Notes: a model not told the origin generated them from the sequence alone. Positions 41,471 to 50,444 are shown, counted from the first letter of the stretch. The stretch: 64,000 bases of DNA from Streptomyces tibetensis (GCF_007655005.1 NZ_SZVW01000020.1:1-64000), one strand, 5' to 3'. Numbers and translations: made by a program.

Positions 41471-44296
41471 ATGACGGCCGTTCACGAAGGACACGACGGC
41501 GACCTGGTGCTGGGCGCCTTCGGGCAGATGGGCTCGCGCATCGACTGCGCCGGGTTCAACCGGCTCGACCTCGAAGGCCCGCAGGTGCTGTGGCTGGTCG
41601 CGTCCGGCGCCGTGGACCTGTTCGCGGTCGACGCCGGGCAGCAGGGCCACTGGCACCATCTGGGCCGGCTGGAGGCGGGCTCGCTGGTGCTCGGACCGGT
41701 CCCGGGCCCGCAGCACACCCTGGTGGCCCGGCCGCTGCGGGACTGCGTGGTGCACCGCATCGGCCTGCGCGAGCTGTACCAGCCCGCCAACACGGCGACC
41801 TGGTCGTACGACGAGTACGGCAACCCGCAGTACGTGCCGCCGACGACGAGTCCGCTGGAGTACGCGCTCGCCCTCGGCGTCGGGCGCAGCCTGTCGATCC
41901 TCTTCCAGGCGCCGATGGCCACCGAGCGGGCCGCCGCGCCCACCGACGACGACGTGTTCTGGATGCAGGTGCCGCCGGGAAGCGTGCAGTACGGCTCGCT
42001 GTACGGCGCGGAGGCCGCGGCCGACCTGCTGATGGACCCCGCGCTGTGGCAGTCCATGGTCGACCAGCAGTACCGGCTGCTGACCACGCTGGACCGCTGG
42101 ATCGAGCAGCTGGAGCAGACCCACGAGACGCGCACGGCCGAGGGCATCAAGGCCGGTGAGGCGGTGCGCGCCCGGGCGGACCAGACGCTGCTCGCCTCCA
42201 TCGGCAAGCGGTCGGGCAAGCGGACCACCTCGGCCGACGCCGACGCCACGTACGCGGCGTGCAAGCTGGTCGGGCAGGCCGCCGGGATCCGGATCACCGA
42301 ACCCACTCAGAAGGGCACCGGCGGCGACCGCCTCGACCCGGTCGAGCAGGTCGCCCTGGCCTCGCGGGTGCGCACCCGGGCGGTACGGCTCGACGGCCGC
42401 TGGTGGCGGGACAACGTGGGGCCGCTGGTCGGCCTGCGGGCCCTGTCGGGCGCGCCGGTGGCGTTGCTGTGGCGGCGCGGCGGCTATGTCGCGGTGCATC
42501 CGTCGACCGGGCGCGAGACGCCGATCGAGAAGGCCAACGCCGACGAGTTCGAGCCGCGCGCGGTGATGTTCTACCGTCCGCTGCCGGAGCGGGGGCTCAC
42601 TCCCCTGGGCCTGCTGCGGTTCTGTATGCAGGGCATGCGCGGCGATCTGACGGGCCTGTTGCTCAGCGGTCTGGTCACGGTGGCGATCGGCGCGCTGGTG
42701 CCGGTGGCGACCGGCAAGGTGCTGGGCGAGTTCGTGCCGAAGGCGCAGACGGGCCTGATCGTGCAGGTGTGTCTCGCGGTGATGCTGAGCAGTGTGGTGG
42801 CCGCGGCCTTCATGCTGCTGCAGAACCTGACCATCCTGCGGATCGAGGGCCGGATCGAGGCCACGCTCCAGCCGGCGGTGTGGGACCGGCTGCTGAGACT
42901 GCCGACGAAGTTCTTCACCGAGCGCTCCACCGGCGAGCTGGCCAGCGCGGCCATGGGCATCAGCTCGATCCGCAGGCTGCTGGCGGGAGTCGGGCCGACG
43001 GTCGCCCAGTCGGTGACGGTCGGCGCGATGAACCTGGCGCTGCTGTTCTGGTTCAGCGTGCCGATGGCGATGGCCGCGATCGGCATGCTCGTCGTCATCG
43101 CGTCCGTGTTCCTGGCGCTCGGACTGTGGCAGGTGCGCTGGCAGCGGCGTCTCGTGGTGCTCGCCAACAAACTGAACAACCAGGCGTTCCAGACGCTGCG
43201 GGGTCTGCCGAAGCTGCGGGTGGCCGCCGCCGAGAACTACGCGTACGCCGCGTGGGCGTCGGAGTTCGCGCGCAGCCGTGAGCTCCAGCAGAAGGTCGGG
43301 CGTATCAAGAACCTCACCACGGTGCTGGGCGCGGTGTATCTGCCGCTGTGCACCCTGCTGATGTTCATGCTGCTGGCCGGTCCGGCCCGGGGCTCGATGT
43401 CGGCGGCGGCGTTCCTCACGTTCAACACCTCGGTGACGATGGTGCTCACCTCCGTCACCCAGCTGACGGGCTCGTTCGTCTCGGCGGTGGCCGCGCTGCC
43501 GCTGTTCGAGGAGATCAAGCCGGTGCTGGACGCGACGCCCGAGGTGCGCACGGCGAGCACCCGGCCGGGTCCGCTGACCGGGGCGATCGAGGCGCGGCGG
43601 GTGTCCTTCCGTTACGCGGACGACGGTCCCCTGGTCCTGGACGACGTGTCGTTCGAGGCGCGGCCGGGCGAGTTCGTCGCGGTCGTCGGCCCGAGCGGCT
43701 GCGGGAAGTCGACGCTGCTGCGACTGCTGATCGGCTTCGACCGGCCCGTGTCGGGCAGTGTGCTGTACGACGGGCAGGACCTGGCGGCCCTGGACCAGTC
43801 GGCGGTGCGCCGGCAGTGCGGTGTGGTGCTCCAGCACGCGCAGCCGTTCAGCGGATCGATCCTGGACGTCATCTGTGGCACCGAGCCGTACACGCCCGAG
43901 GAGGCGATGGCGGCGGCGGAGATGGCGGGGCTCGCCGAGGACATCAAGCGGATGCCGATGGGGCTGCACACCATCGTCGCGGGCAGCGGAGCCGTCTCCG
44001 GCGGCCAGCGCCAGCGGCTGATGATCGCCCAGGCGCTGATCCGCCGGCCGCGCATCCTCTTCTTCGACGAGGCGACCAGCGCGCTCGACAACGAGACGCA
44101 GCGCACGGTCATCGAGAGCACCAAGGCCCTCAACGCGACCCGGGTCGTCATCGCGCACCGGCTGTCGACCGTGATGGACGCCGACCGGGTCGTGGTGATG
44201 GAGGACGGCAAGGTCATCCAGCAGGGCCCGCCCGCCCAGCTCCTCGCCGACACGAACGGGCGGCTGCACGAGCTGGTGCGGCGGCAGATGGCGTGA
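41471..44296 (+). CDS. NHLM-type second ABC transporter with long N-terminal domain
   Basis: A 941-residue ABC half-transporter. The first 380 residues are not a peptidase; they resemble the cyclic-nucleotide-binding-like N-terminal part of NHLM ABC2 proteins (QVLWLVASGAVDLFAVD) followed by a helical linker. Membrane helices lie at about 390-690. The ATPase domain has Walker A GPSGCGKS, signature VSGGQRQRLMIAQAL, Walker B ILFFDEATSALDN and H-loop VIAHRLST, all canonical. ATG 41471 lies one base past the upstream stop. It probably pairs with the C39 transporter. Confidence 0.9.
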   Translation: MTAVHEGHDGDLVLGAFGQMGSRIDCAGFNRLDLEGPQVLWLVASGAVDLFAVDAGQQGHWHHLGRLEAGSLVLGPVPGPQHTLVARPLRDCVVHRIGLRELYQPANTATWSYDEYGNPQYVPPTTSPLEYALALGVGRSLSILFQAPMATERAAAPTDDDVFWMQVPPGSVQYGSLYGAEAAADLLMDPALWQSMVDQQYRLLTTLDRWIEQLEQTHETRTAEGIKAGEAVRARADQTLLASIGKRSGKRTTSADADATYAACKLVGQAAGIRITEPTQKGTGGDRLDPVEQVALASRVRTRAVRLDGRWWRDNVGPLVGLRALSGAPVALLWRRGGYVAVHPSTGRETPIEKANADEFEPRAVMFYRPLPERGLTPLGLLRFCMQGMRGDLTGLLLSGLVTVAIGALVPVATGKVLGEFVPKAQTGLIVQVCLAVMLSSVVAAAFMLLQNLTILRIEGRIEATLQPAVWDRLLRLPTKFFTERSTGELASAAMGISSIRRLLAGVGPTVAQSVTVGAMNLALLFWFSVPMAMAAIGMLVVIASVFLALGLWQVRWQRRLVVLANKLNNQAFQTLRGLPKLRVAAAENYAYAAWASEFARSRELQQKVGRIKNLTTVLGAVYLPLCTLLMFMLLAGPARGSMSAAAFLTFNTSVTMVLTSVTQLTGSFVSAVAALPLFEEIKPVLDATPEVRTASTRPGPLTGAIEARRVSFRYADDGPLVLDDVSFEARPGEFVAVVGPSGCGKSTLLRLLIGFDRPVSGSVLYDGQDLAALDQSAVRRQCGVVLQHAQPFSGSILDVICGTEPYTPEEAMAAAEMAGLAEDIKRMPMGLHTIVAGSGAVSGGQRQRLMIAQALIRRPRILFFDEATSALDNETQRTVIESTKALNATRVVIAHRLSTVMDADRVVVMEDGKVIQQGPPAQLLADTNGRLHELVRRQMA

Positions 44297-44300
44297 GCCG

Positions 44301-44828
44301 TCAGTCCTGTCCGGGCACGGGCGCGCCGGAGGGCAGGCCGGCCGCGACATAGGCGGCGTAGAGGTCCTTCCAGGGTGCGTCGGGCCCGGCGTGCGGACCG
44401 GCGGTGCGCTCGCCGCGCGCCCGGGCGTCCAGCATGGTCAGGCACAGCTCCCAGCCGGCGCCGTTGCGGGCGGCGGTGTCCTCGGCGGCGAGGATGTTGG
44501 TCAGGGTGAAGCGGGTGCGCCGGCCGTCGATCTCCTCCAGGTCGAAGTGGACTTCGTCGCCGCCCCAGTCGAACGACAGGTGCCGGGGCGGGGCGACGGC
44601 GAGGACCCGGCCGGTGGAGTCCCCCATGTGCGGGTCTCCGCTGAACCTGACCGTGCCGCCGGGGCGCAGCTCGATCTCGGCGCGGGAGGGGAACCAGCGC
44701 TCCAGCTCGTCCGGGTCGGTCACGAACTGCCAGACACGGTCGACGGGATGGTCGTAGACGCGGCTGAAACGGACGGCGGGGCGGCCGTCGTCCAGGGTCA
44801 CATAGGTGCCGGTGAGGTCCGTGGTCAC
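44301..44828 (-). CDS. SRPBCC/AHSA1-domain protein
   Basis: A 175-residue START/AHSA1-fold protein: FSRVYDHPVDRVWQFVTDPDELERWF, then LRPGGTVRFSG and LSFDWGGDEVHFDLEEIDG form the beta-grip of this hydrophobic-ligand family. GTG 44828 has GAAGGA nine bases upstream and lies five bases after the ArsR stop. Pairs of ArsR plus AHSA1-domain genes are common in actinobacteria; the ligand is usually unknown. Confidence 0.87.
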   Translation of the reverse strand: MTTDLTGTYVTLDDGRPAVRFSRVYDHPVDRVWQFVTDPDELERWFPSRAEIELRPGGTVRFSGDPHMGDSTGRVLAVAPPRHLSFDWGGDEVHFDLEEIDGRRTRFTLTNILAAEDTAARNGAGWELCLTMLDARARGERTAGPHAGPDAPWKDLYAAYVAAGLPSGAPVPGQD

Positions 44829-44833
44829 GGTGA

Positions 44834-45175
44834 TCAGTCCTTCGCTGCGGGCGGTTCGGGAGTGTCCGGCGTCTCGTCGAGGCGGCGGCCCAGCGCGTCC
44901 AGGCTCTTGTTCCAGAGCGCGCGGTACGGGGCGAGCCAGGCGTCCAGGGCGGCGATCGGGCCGGGGTCGAGGGCGTAGACGCGGCGCTGGGCGTCCTGCC
45001 GAACCCGGACCAGACCCGCCTCGCGCAGGACCTTCAGGTGCTTGGAGGTGCTCGGCTGGCTCAGTCCGCACGCCTCGACGATCTCACCGACGGACCGGGG
45101 CCGCTCCAGGAGCAGGGCGACGATGGCCCGCCGATGGGGGTCGGCGAGCGCGGTCCAGAGGGCGGCGTCGGGCAT
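44834..45175 (-). CDS. ArsR-family transcriptional regulator
   Basis: A 113-residue winged HTH protein: LADPHRRAIVALLLERPRSVGEIVEACGLSQPSTSKHLKVLREAGLVRV carries the full ArsR helix set (quoted motifs: GLSQPSTSKHLKVL). No Cys metal site is present, so it belongs to the non-metal subgroup paired with SRPBCC proteins. A GGAGGCAT element is duplicated before the start; the copy next to ATG is too close, so the upstream copy may serve as ribosome binding site. It heads a two-gene operon with the AHSA1 gene. Confidence 0.9.
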   Translation of the reverse strand: MPDAALWTALADPHRRAIVALLLERPRSVGEIVEACGLSQPSTSKHLKVLREAGLVRVRQDAQRRVYALDPGPIAALDAWLAPYRALWNKSLDALGRRLDETPDTPEPPAAKD

Positions 45176-45227
45176 GCCTCCAATATGCCTCCAGCGTTAT
45201 ATACGCGTCAAGGAATATGACCGCGGG

Positions 45228-45282
45228 GAGGAAGCGCAGAGGAAGCGCAGAGGAAGCGCAGAGGAAGCGCAGAGGAAGCGCA
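45228..45282. repeat. Five perfect 11-bp tandem repeats
   Basis: GAGGAAGCGCA is repeated five times without a gap in the intergenic region between the divergent ArsR and MFS genes, ending one base before a palindrome that overlaps the MFS promoter. The period is close to one helical turn. Confidence 0.9.
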
Positions 45283-45343
45283 AGCGAAACGTTGCCGTTT
45301 CGCTCGGACTGGTCTAGCCTCCATGTGTACGAAACCGTTTCGT
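45283..45343 (+). promoter_or_regulatory. MFS promoter with two flanking palindromes
   Basis: AGCGAAACG-TTGC-CGTTTCGCT (45283-45304) is a perfect 22-bp inverted repeat covering a -35 hexamer TTGCCG (45292-45297). A -10 hexamer TAGCCT (45315-45320) follows at 17 bp. A second palindrome ACGAAAC-C-GTTTCGT (45329-45343) lies near the expected +1. Both sites share CGAAAC/GTTTCG arms, so one repressor probably binds both. Confidence 0.6.
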
Positions 45344-45394
45344 TTACATACTCATTGCCTTCCTCGTACGCCGTCCCTGGAAACGGGTGCTCCC

Positions 45395-46903
45395 ATGCCA
45401 CAGACATCCCTCACCGACAGCGCGACCGAGCGCGCCACCGCCCGGACGACGCCCGATGCGGCCTCGCCGAAGCGGTGGTGGATCCTCGCGGTCGTGGCCC
45501 TCGCCCAGTTGATGGTGGTGCTGGACGCCACCATCGTGAACATCGCCCTGCCCTCGGCCCAGGCCGACCTGCACTTCTCCGACGGCAACCGGCAGTGGAT
45601 CGTCACGGCGTACGCGCTGGCGTTCGCCTCCCTGCTGCTGCTCGGCGGCCGGATAGCCGACCTGTTCGGCCGCAAGCCGGCCTTCCTCGTCGGCATCGTC
45701 GGCTTCGCCGCAGCCTCGGCGCTCGGCGGTGCCGCGAACGGCTTCGAGATGCTGGTCGTCGCCCGCGCCCTCCAGGGCGTCTTCGGCGCGCTGCTGGCAC
45801 CGGCCGCCCTGTCGCTGCTGAACACCACGTTCACCGACGCGCGCGAACGCGCCAGGGCCTTCAGCGTCTACGGCGCCATCGCCGGTGCCGGCGGTGCGGT
45901 CGGCCTGCTCCTCGGCGGCATCCTGACCGACGCCCTCGACTGGCGTTGGACGCTGTACGTCAACGTCGTCATCGCCGTGGCCGCCTTCGTGGGCGGCTGG
46001 CTCCTGCTCGGCAACCGCCGCGACGCCACGACCGCCAAGCTGGACGTGCCGGGCACGATCCTGGTCGCCGGCGGCCTGTTCTCCGTCGTCTACGGCTTCT
46101 CCAACGCGGAGACGCACGACTGGGGTTCGCCGCTCACCTGGGGCTTCCTGATCGCCGGCGCCGTGCTGCTGGCCGCCTTCGCCTGGTGGCAGACCCGCGC
46201 CGCCCACCCGCTGCTGCCCCTGCGCATCCTGCTCGACCGCAACCGCGGGGCGTCCTTCCTGGCCGTGCTGATCAGTGGCGCGGGCATGTTCGGGGTGTTC
46301 CTCTTCCTCACCTACTACCTCCAGCTCCATCTGGGCTTCAGCCCCACGAAGACCGGTGTGGCGTTCCTGCCGATGGTCGGCGCGCTGATGGTGATGGCCC
46401 AGCTGGGCACCACCGTGCTCTTGCCGCGCCTCGGCCCGAAGACCGTCGTCCCGCTGGGCTTCGCCGTCGCCACCGCCGGCATGGCCTGGCTGACCGGCAT
46501 CGGCGTCGGCTCCTCCTACGCGAGCGCGGTGCTGCCGCAGCTCGTCGTGATCGGCGTGGGCCTCGGTCTGGTGATGCCGTCGTCGATGCAGCTGGCCACG
46601 GGCGGCGTCGCGGCCGAGGACGCCGGCGTGGCCTCCGCCACCGTCAACGCCATGCAGCAGGTGGGTGGTTCGGTCGGCACGGCGCTGCTGAACACCCTCG
46701 CCGCGAGCGCGGCGACCGACTACCTGGCCGGCAAGGACCCGAGCAGCAAGCTCGTGCAGGCACAGGCCACGATCGAGAGCTACACCACCGCCTTCTGGTG
46801 GTCGGCCGGGTTCTTCGCCGCGGGTGCGCTGATCACCCTCGTCCTGCACCGGCGCGGGGTGCCGCAGCAGGACGCGGAGGCGGCGCCGGTCGTGCACATG
46901 TGA
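45395..46903 (+). CDS. DHA2-family MFS drug exporter, 14 helices
   Basis: A 502-residue proton-coupled exporter. The LDATIVNIALPSAQ motif of helix 1 and GRIADLFGRKP (motif A) mark the DHA2 (EmrB/QacA-like) group; hydrophobic segments predict 14 helices. ATG 45395 begins MPQTSLTDSATE; an earlier in-frame ATG at 45323 lies inside the promoter palindrome region and is rejected. Control by a repressor acting at the two CGAAAC palindromes is likely. The regulator gene is not evident nearby, apart from the divergent ArsR. Confidence 0.9.
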   Translation: MPQTSLTDSATERATARTTPDAASPKRWWILAVVALAQLMVVLDATIVNIALPSAQADLHFSDGNRQWIVTAYALAFASLLLLGGRIADLFGRKPAFLVGIVGFAAASALGGAANGFEMLVVARALQGVFGALLAPAALSLLNTTFTDARERARAFSVYGAIAGAGGAVGLLLGGILTDALDWRWTLYVNVVIAVAAFVGGWLLLGNRRDATTAKLDVPGTILVAGGLFSVVYGFSNAETHDWGSPLTWGFLIAGAVLLAAFAWWQTRAAHPLLPLRILLDRNRGASFLAVLISGAGMFGVFLFLTYYLQLHLGFSPTKTGVAFLPMVGALMVMAQLGTTVLLPRLGPKTVVPLGFAVATAGMAWLTGIGVGSSYASAVLPQLVVIGVGLGLVMPSSMQLATGGVAAEDAGVASATVNAMQQVGGSVGTALLNTLAASAATDYLAGKDPSSKLVQAQATIESYTTAFWWSAGFFAAGALITLVLHRRGVPQQDAEAAPVVHM

Positions 46904-47118
46904 CCGACCGACAGTGGCTGGGGACCGTCGTGCGCAGGGGCACGGCGGTCCCTTTCCCTTTGCCCGTCCCCTTCGGCCCGTCCCCTTCGGCCCTCCCCTT
47001 CGGCTCTCCCCCTCCGGCCTCCTCCTCTGGCCCTTCTCCTCCGCCGCCGGTGGCGCGTCCTCGCCGGTCCGCCGCTCGTGACCTGTTGGGCGGGCCCGGA
47101 AATGGGTACCCACCGGCC

Positions 47119-48126
47119 ATGCGAATCAGCGTGGTGGACGTGGGATCGAACACGGTCAGACTTGTGGTCGCGGACGCGGCGGACGGGGTGCCGCTGCCCG
47201 TGCACACCGCCAAATGGCGACTCAGGCTGTCCGAGCAGGTCACACCGGGGGGACCCATCCCGGAGCAGGCCGTGGCGCAACTCGTCGACGCGGTGGCCGA
47301 GGCCGACAGGACGGCCGCCCGGTGGGGTGCGTCGAGCCCGCCTGCCTTCGCGACCGCCGTGGTGCGCAACGCGCCGAACCGGCGCGAGGTGCTGCACACC
47401 GTCCGCGCCCGTACGGGCGTCGACCTGTGCACCCTGCCGGGCGAGGTCGAGGCCGAACTGACGTTTCTCGGGGCCCGGCGCTGGATGGGCTGGCGGTCGG
47501 GGCCGCTCGCGCTGCTCGACATCGGCGGCGGCACGCTCGAAGTCGCCTTCGGACGCGGCCGGTTGCCGGACTTCGTGGCGTCGTTGCCGCTGGGGGCGCG
47601 GCGGTTGACGCACGAGTTCTTCGAGGACGAGGACCCGCCGTCGCCGGAGCGGGTGCGGGCGCTGCGCCGCAAGGTCCGCCACCAGTTGCGGGACGTCGCG
47701 GCGCGGATCCGCTGGGAGGGCCCGCGCACCGCGGTCGCCACCTCCCGCACATTCCAGCAACTGGGGCGGCTGTGCGGCGCGGCGCCCGGGCGCCACGGTC
47801 CGTTCGTGGACCGGCAGATGCACCGCTCCGACCTGCGGACGGCGATCACGCAGCTGGCCGCCCTGCCCGCAGCCGAACGCGCGCACCTGCCCGGCATCTC
47901 CGCACCCCGCGCCGCCCAGAGCCTGGCGGGAGCGGTGGTCGGGCACACCGCACTGAAGCTCACCGGCATCAAGGCCGTCACGGTCTGCCCCTGGGCGATC
48001 CGCGAAGGCGTACTGCTGCGCCACATCGAGGACGGCCCCTCCTGGTGGGCGGGGGTCGCCCAGCGCAGCGAGGAGGCCGCCCCCGCCGATCCGGTGCCGC
48101 TGCGCATCGCCCGCGCCGGAAGCTGA
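47119..48126 (+). CDS. Ppx/GppA-family phosphatase
   Basis: A 335-residue ASKHA-fold protein: N-terminal SVVDVGSNTVRLVVAD, central LALLDIGGGTLEVAFG, and GAVVGHTALKLTGIKAVTVCPWAIREG toward the end, as in exopolyphosphatase/pppGpp phosphohydrolases. It is of the short actinobacterial type lacking the C-terminal HD domain. It may degrade polyphosphate or (p)ppGpp. ATG 47119 has a weak ribosome binding site; the upstream sequence is CT-rich simple sequence. Confidence 0.87.
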   Translation: MRISVVDVGSNTVRLVVADAADGVPLPVHTAKWRLRLSEQVTPGGPIPEQAVAQLVDAVAEADRTAARWGASSPPAFATAVVRNAPNRREVLHTVRARTGVDLCTLPGEVEAELTFLGARRWMGWRSGPLALLDIGGGTLEVAFGRGRLPDFVASLPLGARRLTHEFFEDEDPPSPERVRALRRKVRHQLRDVAARIRWEGPRTAVATSRTFQQLGRLCGAAPGRHGPFVDRQMHRSDLRTAITQLAALPAAERAHLPGISAPRAAQSLAGAVVGHTALKLTGIKAVTVCPWAIREGVLLRHIEDGPSWWAGVAQRSEEAAPADPVPLRIARAGS

Positions 48127-48173
48127 ACACCCCCGCCGTGAGCGGACGAACCGCACAGGGAAAGGAGACATCC

Positions 48174-48374
48174 GTGTCCCAGCACAAGGACCACGACCAC
48201 GCCGAGGACCAGCACGGCAAGCCGGCCGGGACGGCACTCGAAGAGGTGCTGCGCGAGGTCGAGGACGCCGAGAACCGTACCCGGGACTCCGCGGAGGAGC
48301 GCCGCCACCGGGGCGAGGCCGGGGAGGCCATCACCCCCAACACGCGTGCGCAGGAGGAGTCCGAGGGGGACTGA
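48174..48374 (+). CDS. Small acidic hypothetical protein
   Basis: A 66-residue highly charged protein (VSQHKDHDHAEDQHG start, ALEEVLREVEDAENRTRDSAEE helix). GTG 48174 has AAAGGAGA at proper spacing, 47 bp after the Ppx/GppA stop. No family is known to me. It is likely soluble, helical and partly disordered. His and Asp/Glu clusters near the N-terminus could bind metal (inference). Confidence 0.7.
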   Translation: MSQHKDHDHAEDQHGKPAGTALEEVLREVEDAENRTRDSAEERRHRGEAGEAITPNTRAQEESEGD

Positions 48375-48420
48375 GAGGAACCGGGCGGGCTCGGGCCACC
48401 GGGGGCAGCGGCCCGAGCGC

Positions 48421-48536
48421 CCGCACCGCCAGGCCCGCCCTGCCAGACCCCGCACCGCCAGGCCCGCCCTGCCAGAGCCCGCGCCGCCAGGCCCGTCCTG
48501 CCAGAGCCCGCACCGCCAGGCCCGTCCTGCCAGAGC
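48421..48536. repeat. 29-bp minisatellite, four near-perfect copies plus degenerate tail
   Basis: Units start at 48421, 48450, 48479 and 48508 and differ by one to three bases each (CCGCACCGCC-AGGCCCG type). Degenerate GC-rich units continue to about 48630. The repeat occupies most of the 384-bp gap between the small acidic gene and the diiron-like enzyme gene. Confidence 0.85.
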
Positions 48537-48758
48537 CCGCGCCCCCGGCGCCCGCACCCCGCCAGAGCCCGCACCGCGCCACCAGCGCCAGCGCCCGCAC
48601 CCGCACCCGCACCCGCCAGGGCCCGCACCGCCGTGACTCGCGCCCACCGAGCAGATTCGCCGTCACGGCCCGCCCGGTCGCCCCGGGCCGTCCGTGATCT
48701 AGTTGATCGCTCCCCGTGGGCGGGGTGACCCCGGTCGCCGGGTGGGTACCCGGCGCGC

Positions 48759-49769
48759 ATGGAGCACGAAGGACCACGACTGCCCACCCCGCGCGGACCG
48801 CTGAGCAGCGGTGTCGACGCGTATCTGCGGGGCGCGGGCCGCCTGCCCAGCCTCGAGGAGATCGCCCGCGCCGAGGTGTACGGCGACGACCTCCAGCTCG
48901 CCCTGTACCTGTGCTACGAGCTGCACTACCGCGGCTTCGCGGACGTTTCCCCGGAGCGCGAGTGGGACCCGGACCTGCTGCGCGTGCGCGCGGCCATGGA
49001 GCACCGCTTCCTGTCCGCGCTGCGCACCGACGCACACGTCCACGACAGCGTGGACGAGGCACTGGCCGGACTGCTGGTCGAGCCCGTCGAGGGCACCGGC
49101 GTCAGCCACTTCCTGCGTGACGAGGGTGAGCTGTGGCAGGTGCGCGAGTACGCGGCCCAGCGCTCCCTGTACCACCTCAAAGAGGCGGACCCGCACGCCT
49201 GGGTCCTGCCGCGGCTGTCGGGCCGGGCGAAGGCGGCGATGGCGGCGGTGGAGTTCGACGAGTGGGGCGGCGGCCGCGCGGAGCGTGTCCACGCCCGCCT
49301 GTTCGCCGACCTGATGGCGGACCTGGGCCTGGACACCGCGTACGGCCGCTATCTCGACGCGGCGTCCGCCGAGGCCCTGGTCACCGTGAACATGATGTCC
49401 CTCTTCGGGCTGCACCGGGCTCTCAGGGGCGCGCTGGTCGGTCATTTCGCGACGGTCGAGATCACCTCGTCACCGGGGTCGCGGCGGCTCGCCGAGGCGA
49501 TGCGCCGCACCGGCGCGGGGCCCGCCGCCGAGCACTTCTACGACGAGCACGTCGAGGCCGACGCGGTCCACGAGCAGGTGGTGCGCCACGACGTCATCGG
49601 CGGGCTGCTGGAAAGCGAGCCGTATCTCGCCCCGGACATCGCCTTCGGCATCGACGCCACCGAGTTCGTCGAGGAACGCTTCGGCGCCCGGTTGCTCACC
49701 GACTGGCGTGCTTCCCGTTCGTCACTGCATGCGCCGCTTGCCCAGGAAGCAGCCCATATCTCCGGATGA
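48759..49769 (+). CDS. Iron-containing redox enzyme family protein (haem-oxygenase-like fold)
   Basis: A 336-residue helical protein of the haem-oxygenase-like diiron (HDO) superfamily: conserved helices with CYELHYRGF, EFDEWGGGRAERVHARLF and AEHFYDEHVEADAVHEQVV, whose Glu/His residues could form a di-iron site. Family members oxidise fatty acids or amino acids. It stands before an MTQ2-like methyltransferase and a CDGSH protein. A minisatellite occupies the upstream region. Confidence 0.82.
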   Translation: MEHEGPRLPTPRGPLSSGVDAYLRGAGRLPSLEEIARAEVYGDDLQLALYLCYELHYRGFADVSPEREWDPDLLRVRAAMEHRFLSALRTDAHVHDSVDEALAGLLVEPVEGTGVSHFLRDEGELWQVREYAAQRSLYHLKEADPHAWVLPRLSGRAKAAMAAVEFDEWGGGRAERVHARLFADLMADLGLDTAYGRYLDAASAEALVTVNMMSLFGLHRALRGALVGHFATVEITSSPGSRRLAEAMRRTGAGPAAEHFYDEHVEADAVHEQVVRHDVIGGLLESEPYLAPDIAFGIDATEFVEERFGARLLTDWRASRSSLHAPLAQEAAHISG

Positions 49770-49787
49770 CCGGGGTACTCGGCGTCC

Positions 49788-50444
49788 GTGATTGCACTGG
49801 TACCCCCGGGCGTGTACGCCCCGCAGGAGGACACCGAGCTGCTGGCCGGTGCCCTGTCCGACGAGCCGCTGCCACCGGGCGCGGAAGTCCTCGACGTGGG
49901 CACCGGCAGCGGTGCCCTGGCCTTGGAGGCCGCGCGCCGGGGCAACCGTGTGACCGCCGTGGACGTGTCCTGGAGCGCCGTGTGGGCCGCGCGCCTGAAC
50001 GCCCGGTTCGCGGGGCTTCCGGTCCGTATCCGGCACGGGAACCTCTTCGAGCCCGTGCATGGACAGACGTTCGACCTGATCCTGGCCAACCCGCCGTACG
50101 TGCCGGCGCCGGACGGCCATCACCGACCGCCGCGAGGCGCGGCCCGGGCCTGGGACGCGGGCGCCGACGGGCGCCTGGTCGTCGACCGTATCTGCCGGGA
50201 GGCGCCCGGCCTGCTGCGGCCGGGCGGGGTGCTGCTGCTCGTGCAGTCGGCGCTCAGCGGCCCGGACCTGACCGTCGGGCAGTTGCGCACGGCCGGCCTG
50301 AAGGCCGCGGTGACCCGTCGGCACCGGATCGCGCTCGGGCCCGTGTTGCGCGGCCGGGAGCGCTGGCTGCGGGAGCGGGGGCTGCTGCCCGCCGCCGATG
50401 ACAAGGAAGAGCTGGTGGTCGTCCGTGCCGAACTCCCCGTCTGA
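49788..50444 (+). CDS. HemK2/MTQ2-type protein methyltransferase
   Basis: A 218-residue class I methyltransferase: AEVLDVGTGSGALALEAARRG (motif I, quoted in part) and FDLILANPPYVPAP, with the NPPY motif diagnostic of N-methylation of Gln/Asn/adenine amides. It is close to the HemK2/MTQ2 family, not PrmC, because the N-terminal PrmC helical domain is missing. It follows the diiron-like gene by 18 bp and overlaps the CDGSH gene by 20 bp, so the three are a unit. Confidence 0.88.
   Translation: MIALVPPGVYAPQEDTELLAGALSDEPLPPGAEVLDVGTGSGALALEAARRGNRVTAVDVSWSAVWAARLNARFAGLPVRIRHGNLFEPVHGQTFDLILANPPYVPAPDGHHRPPRGAARAWDAGADGRLVVDRICREAPGLLRPGGVLLLVQSALSGPDLTVGQLRTAGLKAAVTRRHRIALGPVLRGRERWLRERGLLPAADDKEELVVVRAELPV

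Noticed and set aside
45323..45394. Upstream ATG for the MFS exporter
   Set aside because: It lies in the promoter/operator region and adds a non-conserved stretch; ATG 45395 fits the family.
44806..47118. Very long open frame upstream of the Ppx/GppA gene
   Set aside because: It overlaps the MFS gene in another frame with Arg/Pro/Gly-rich shadow composition; only the part from 47119 is real.
48421..48636. CRISPR array from 29-bp repeats
   Set aside because: The units are contiguous with no unique spacers, and no cas genes are present; it is a minisatellite.
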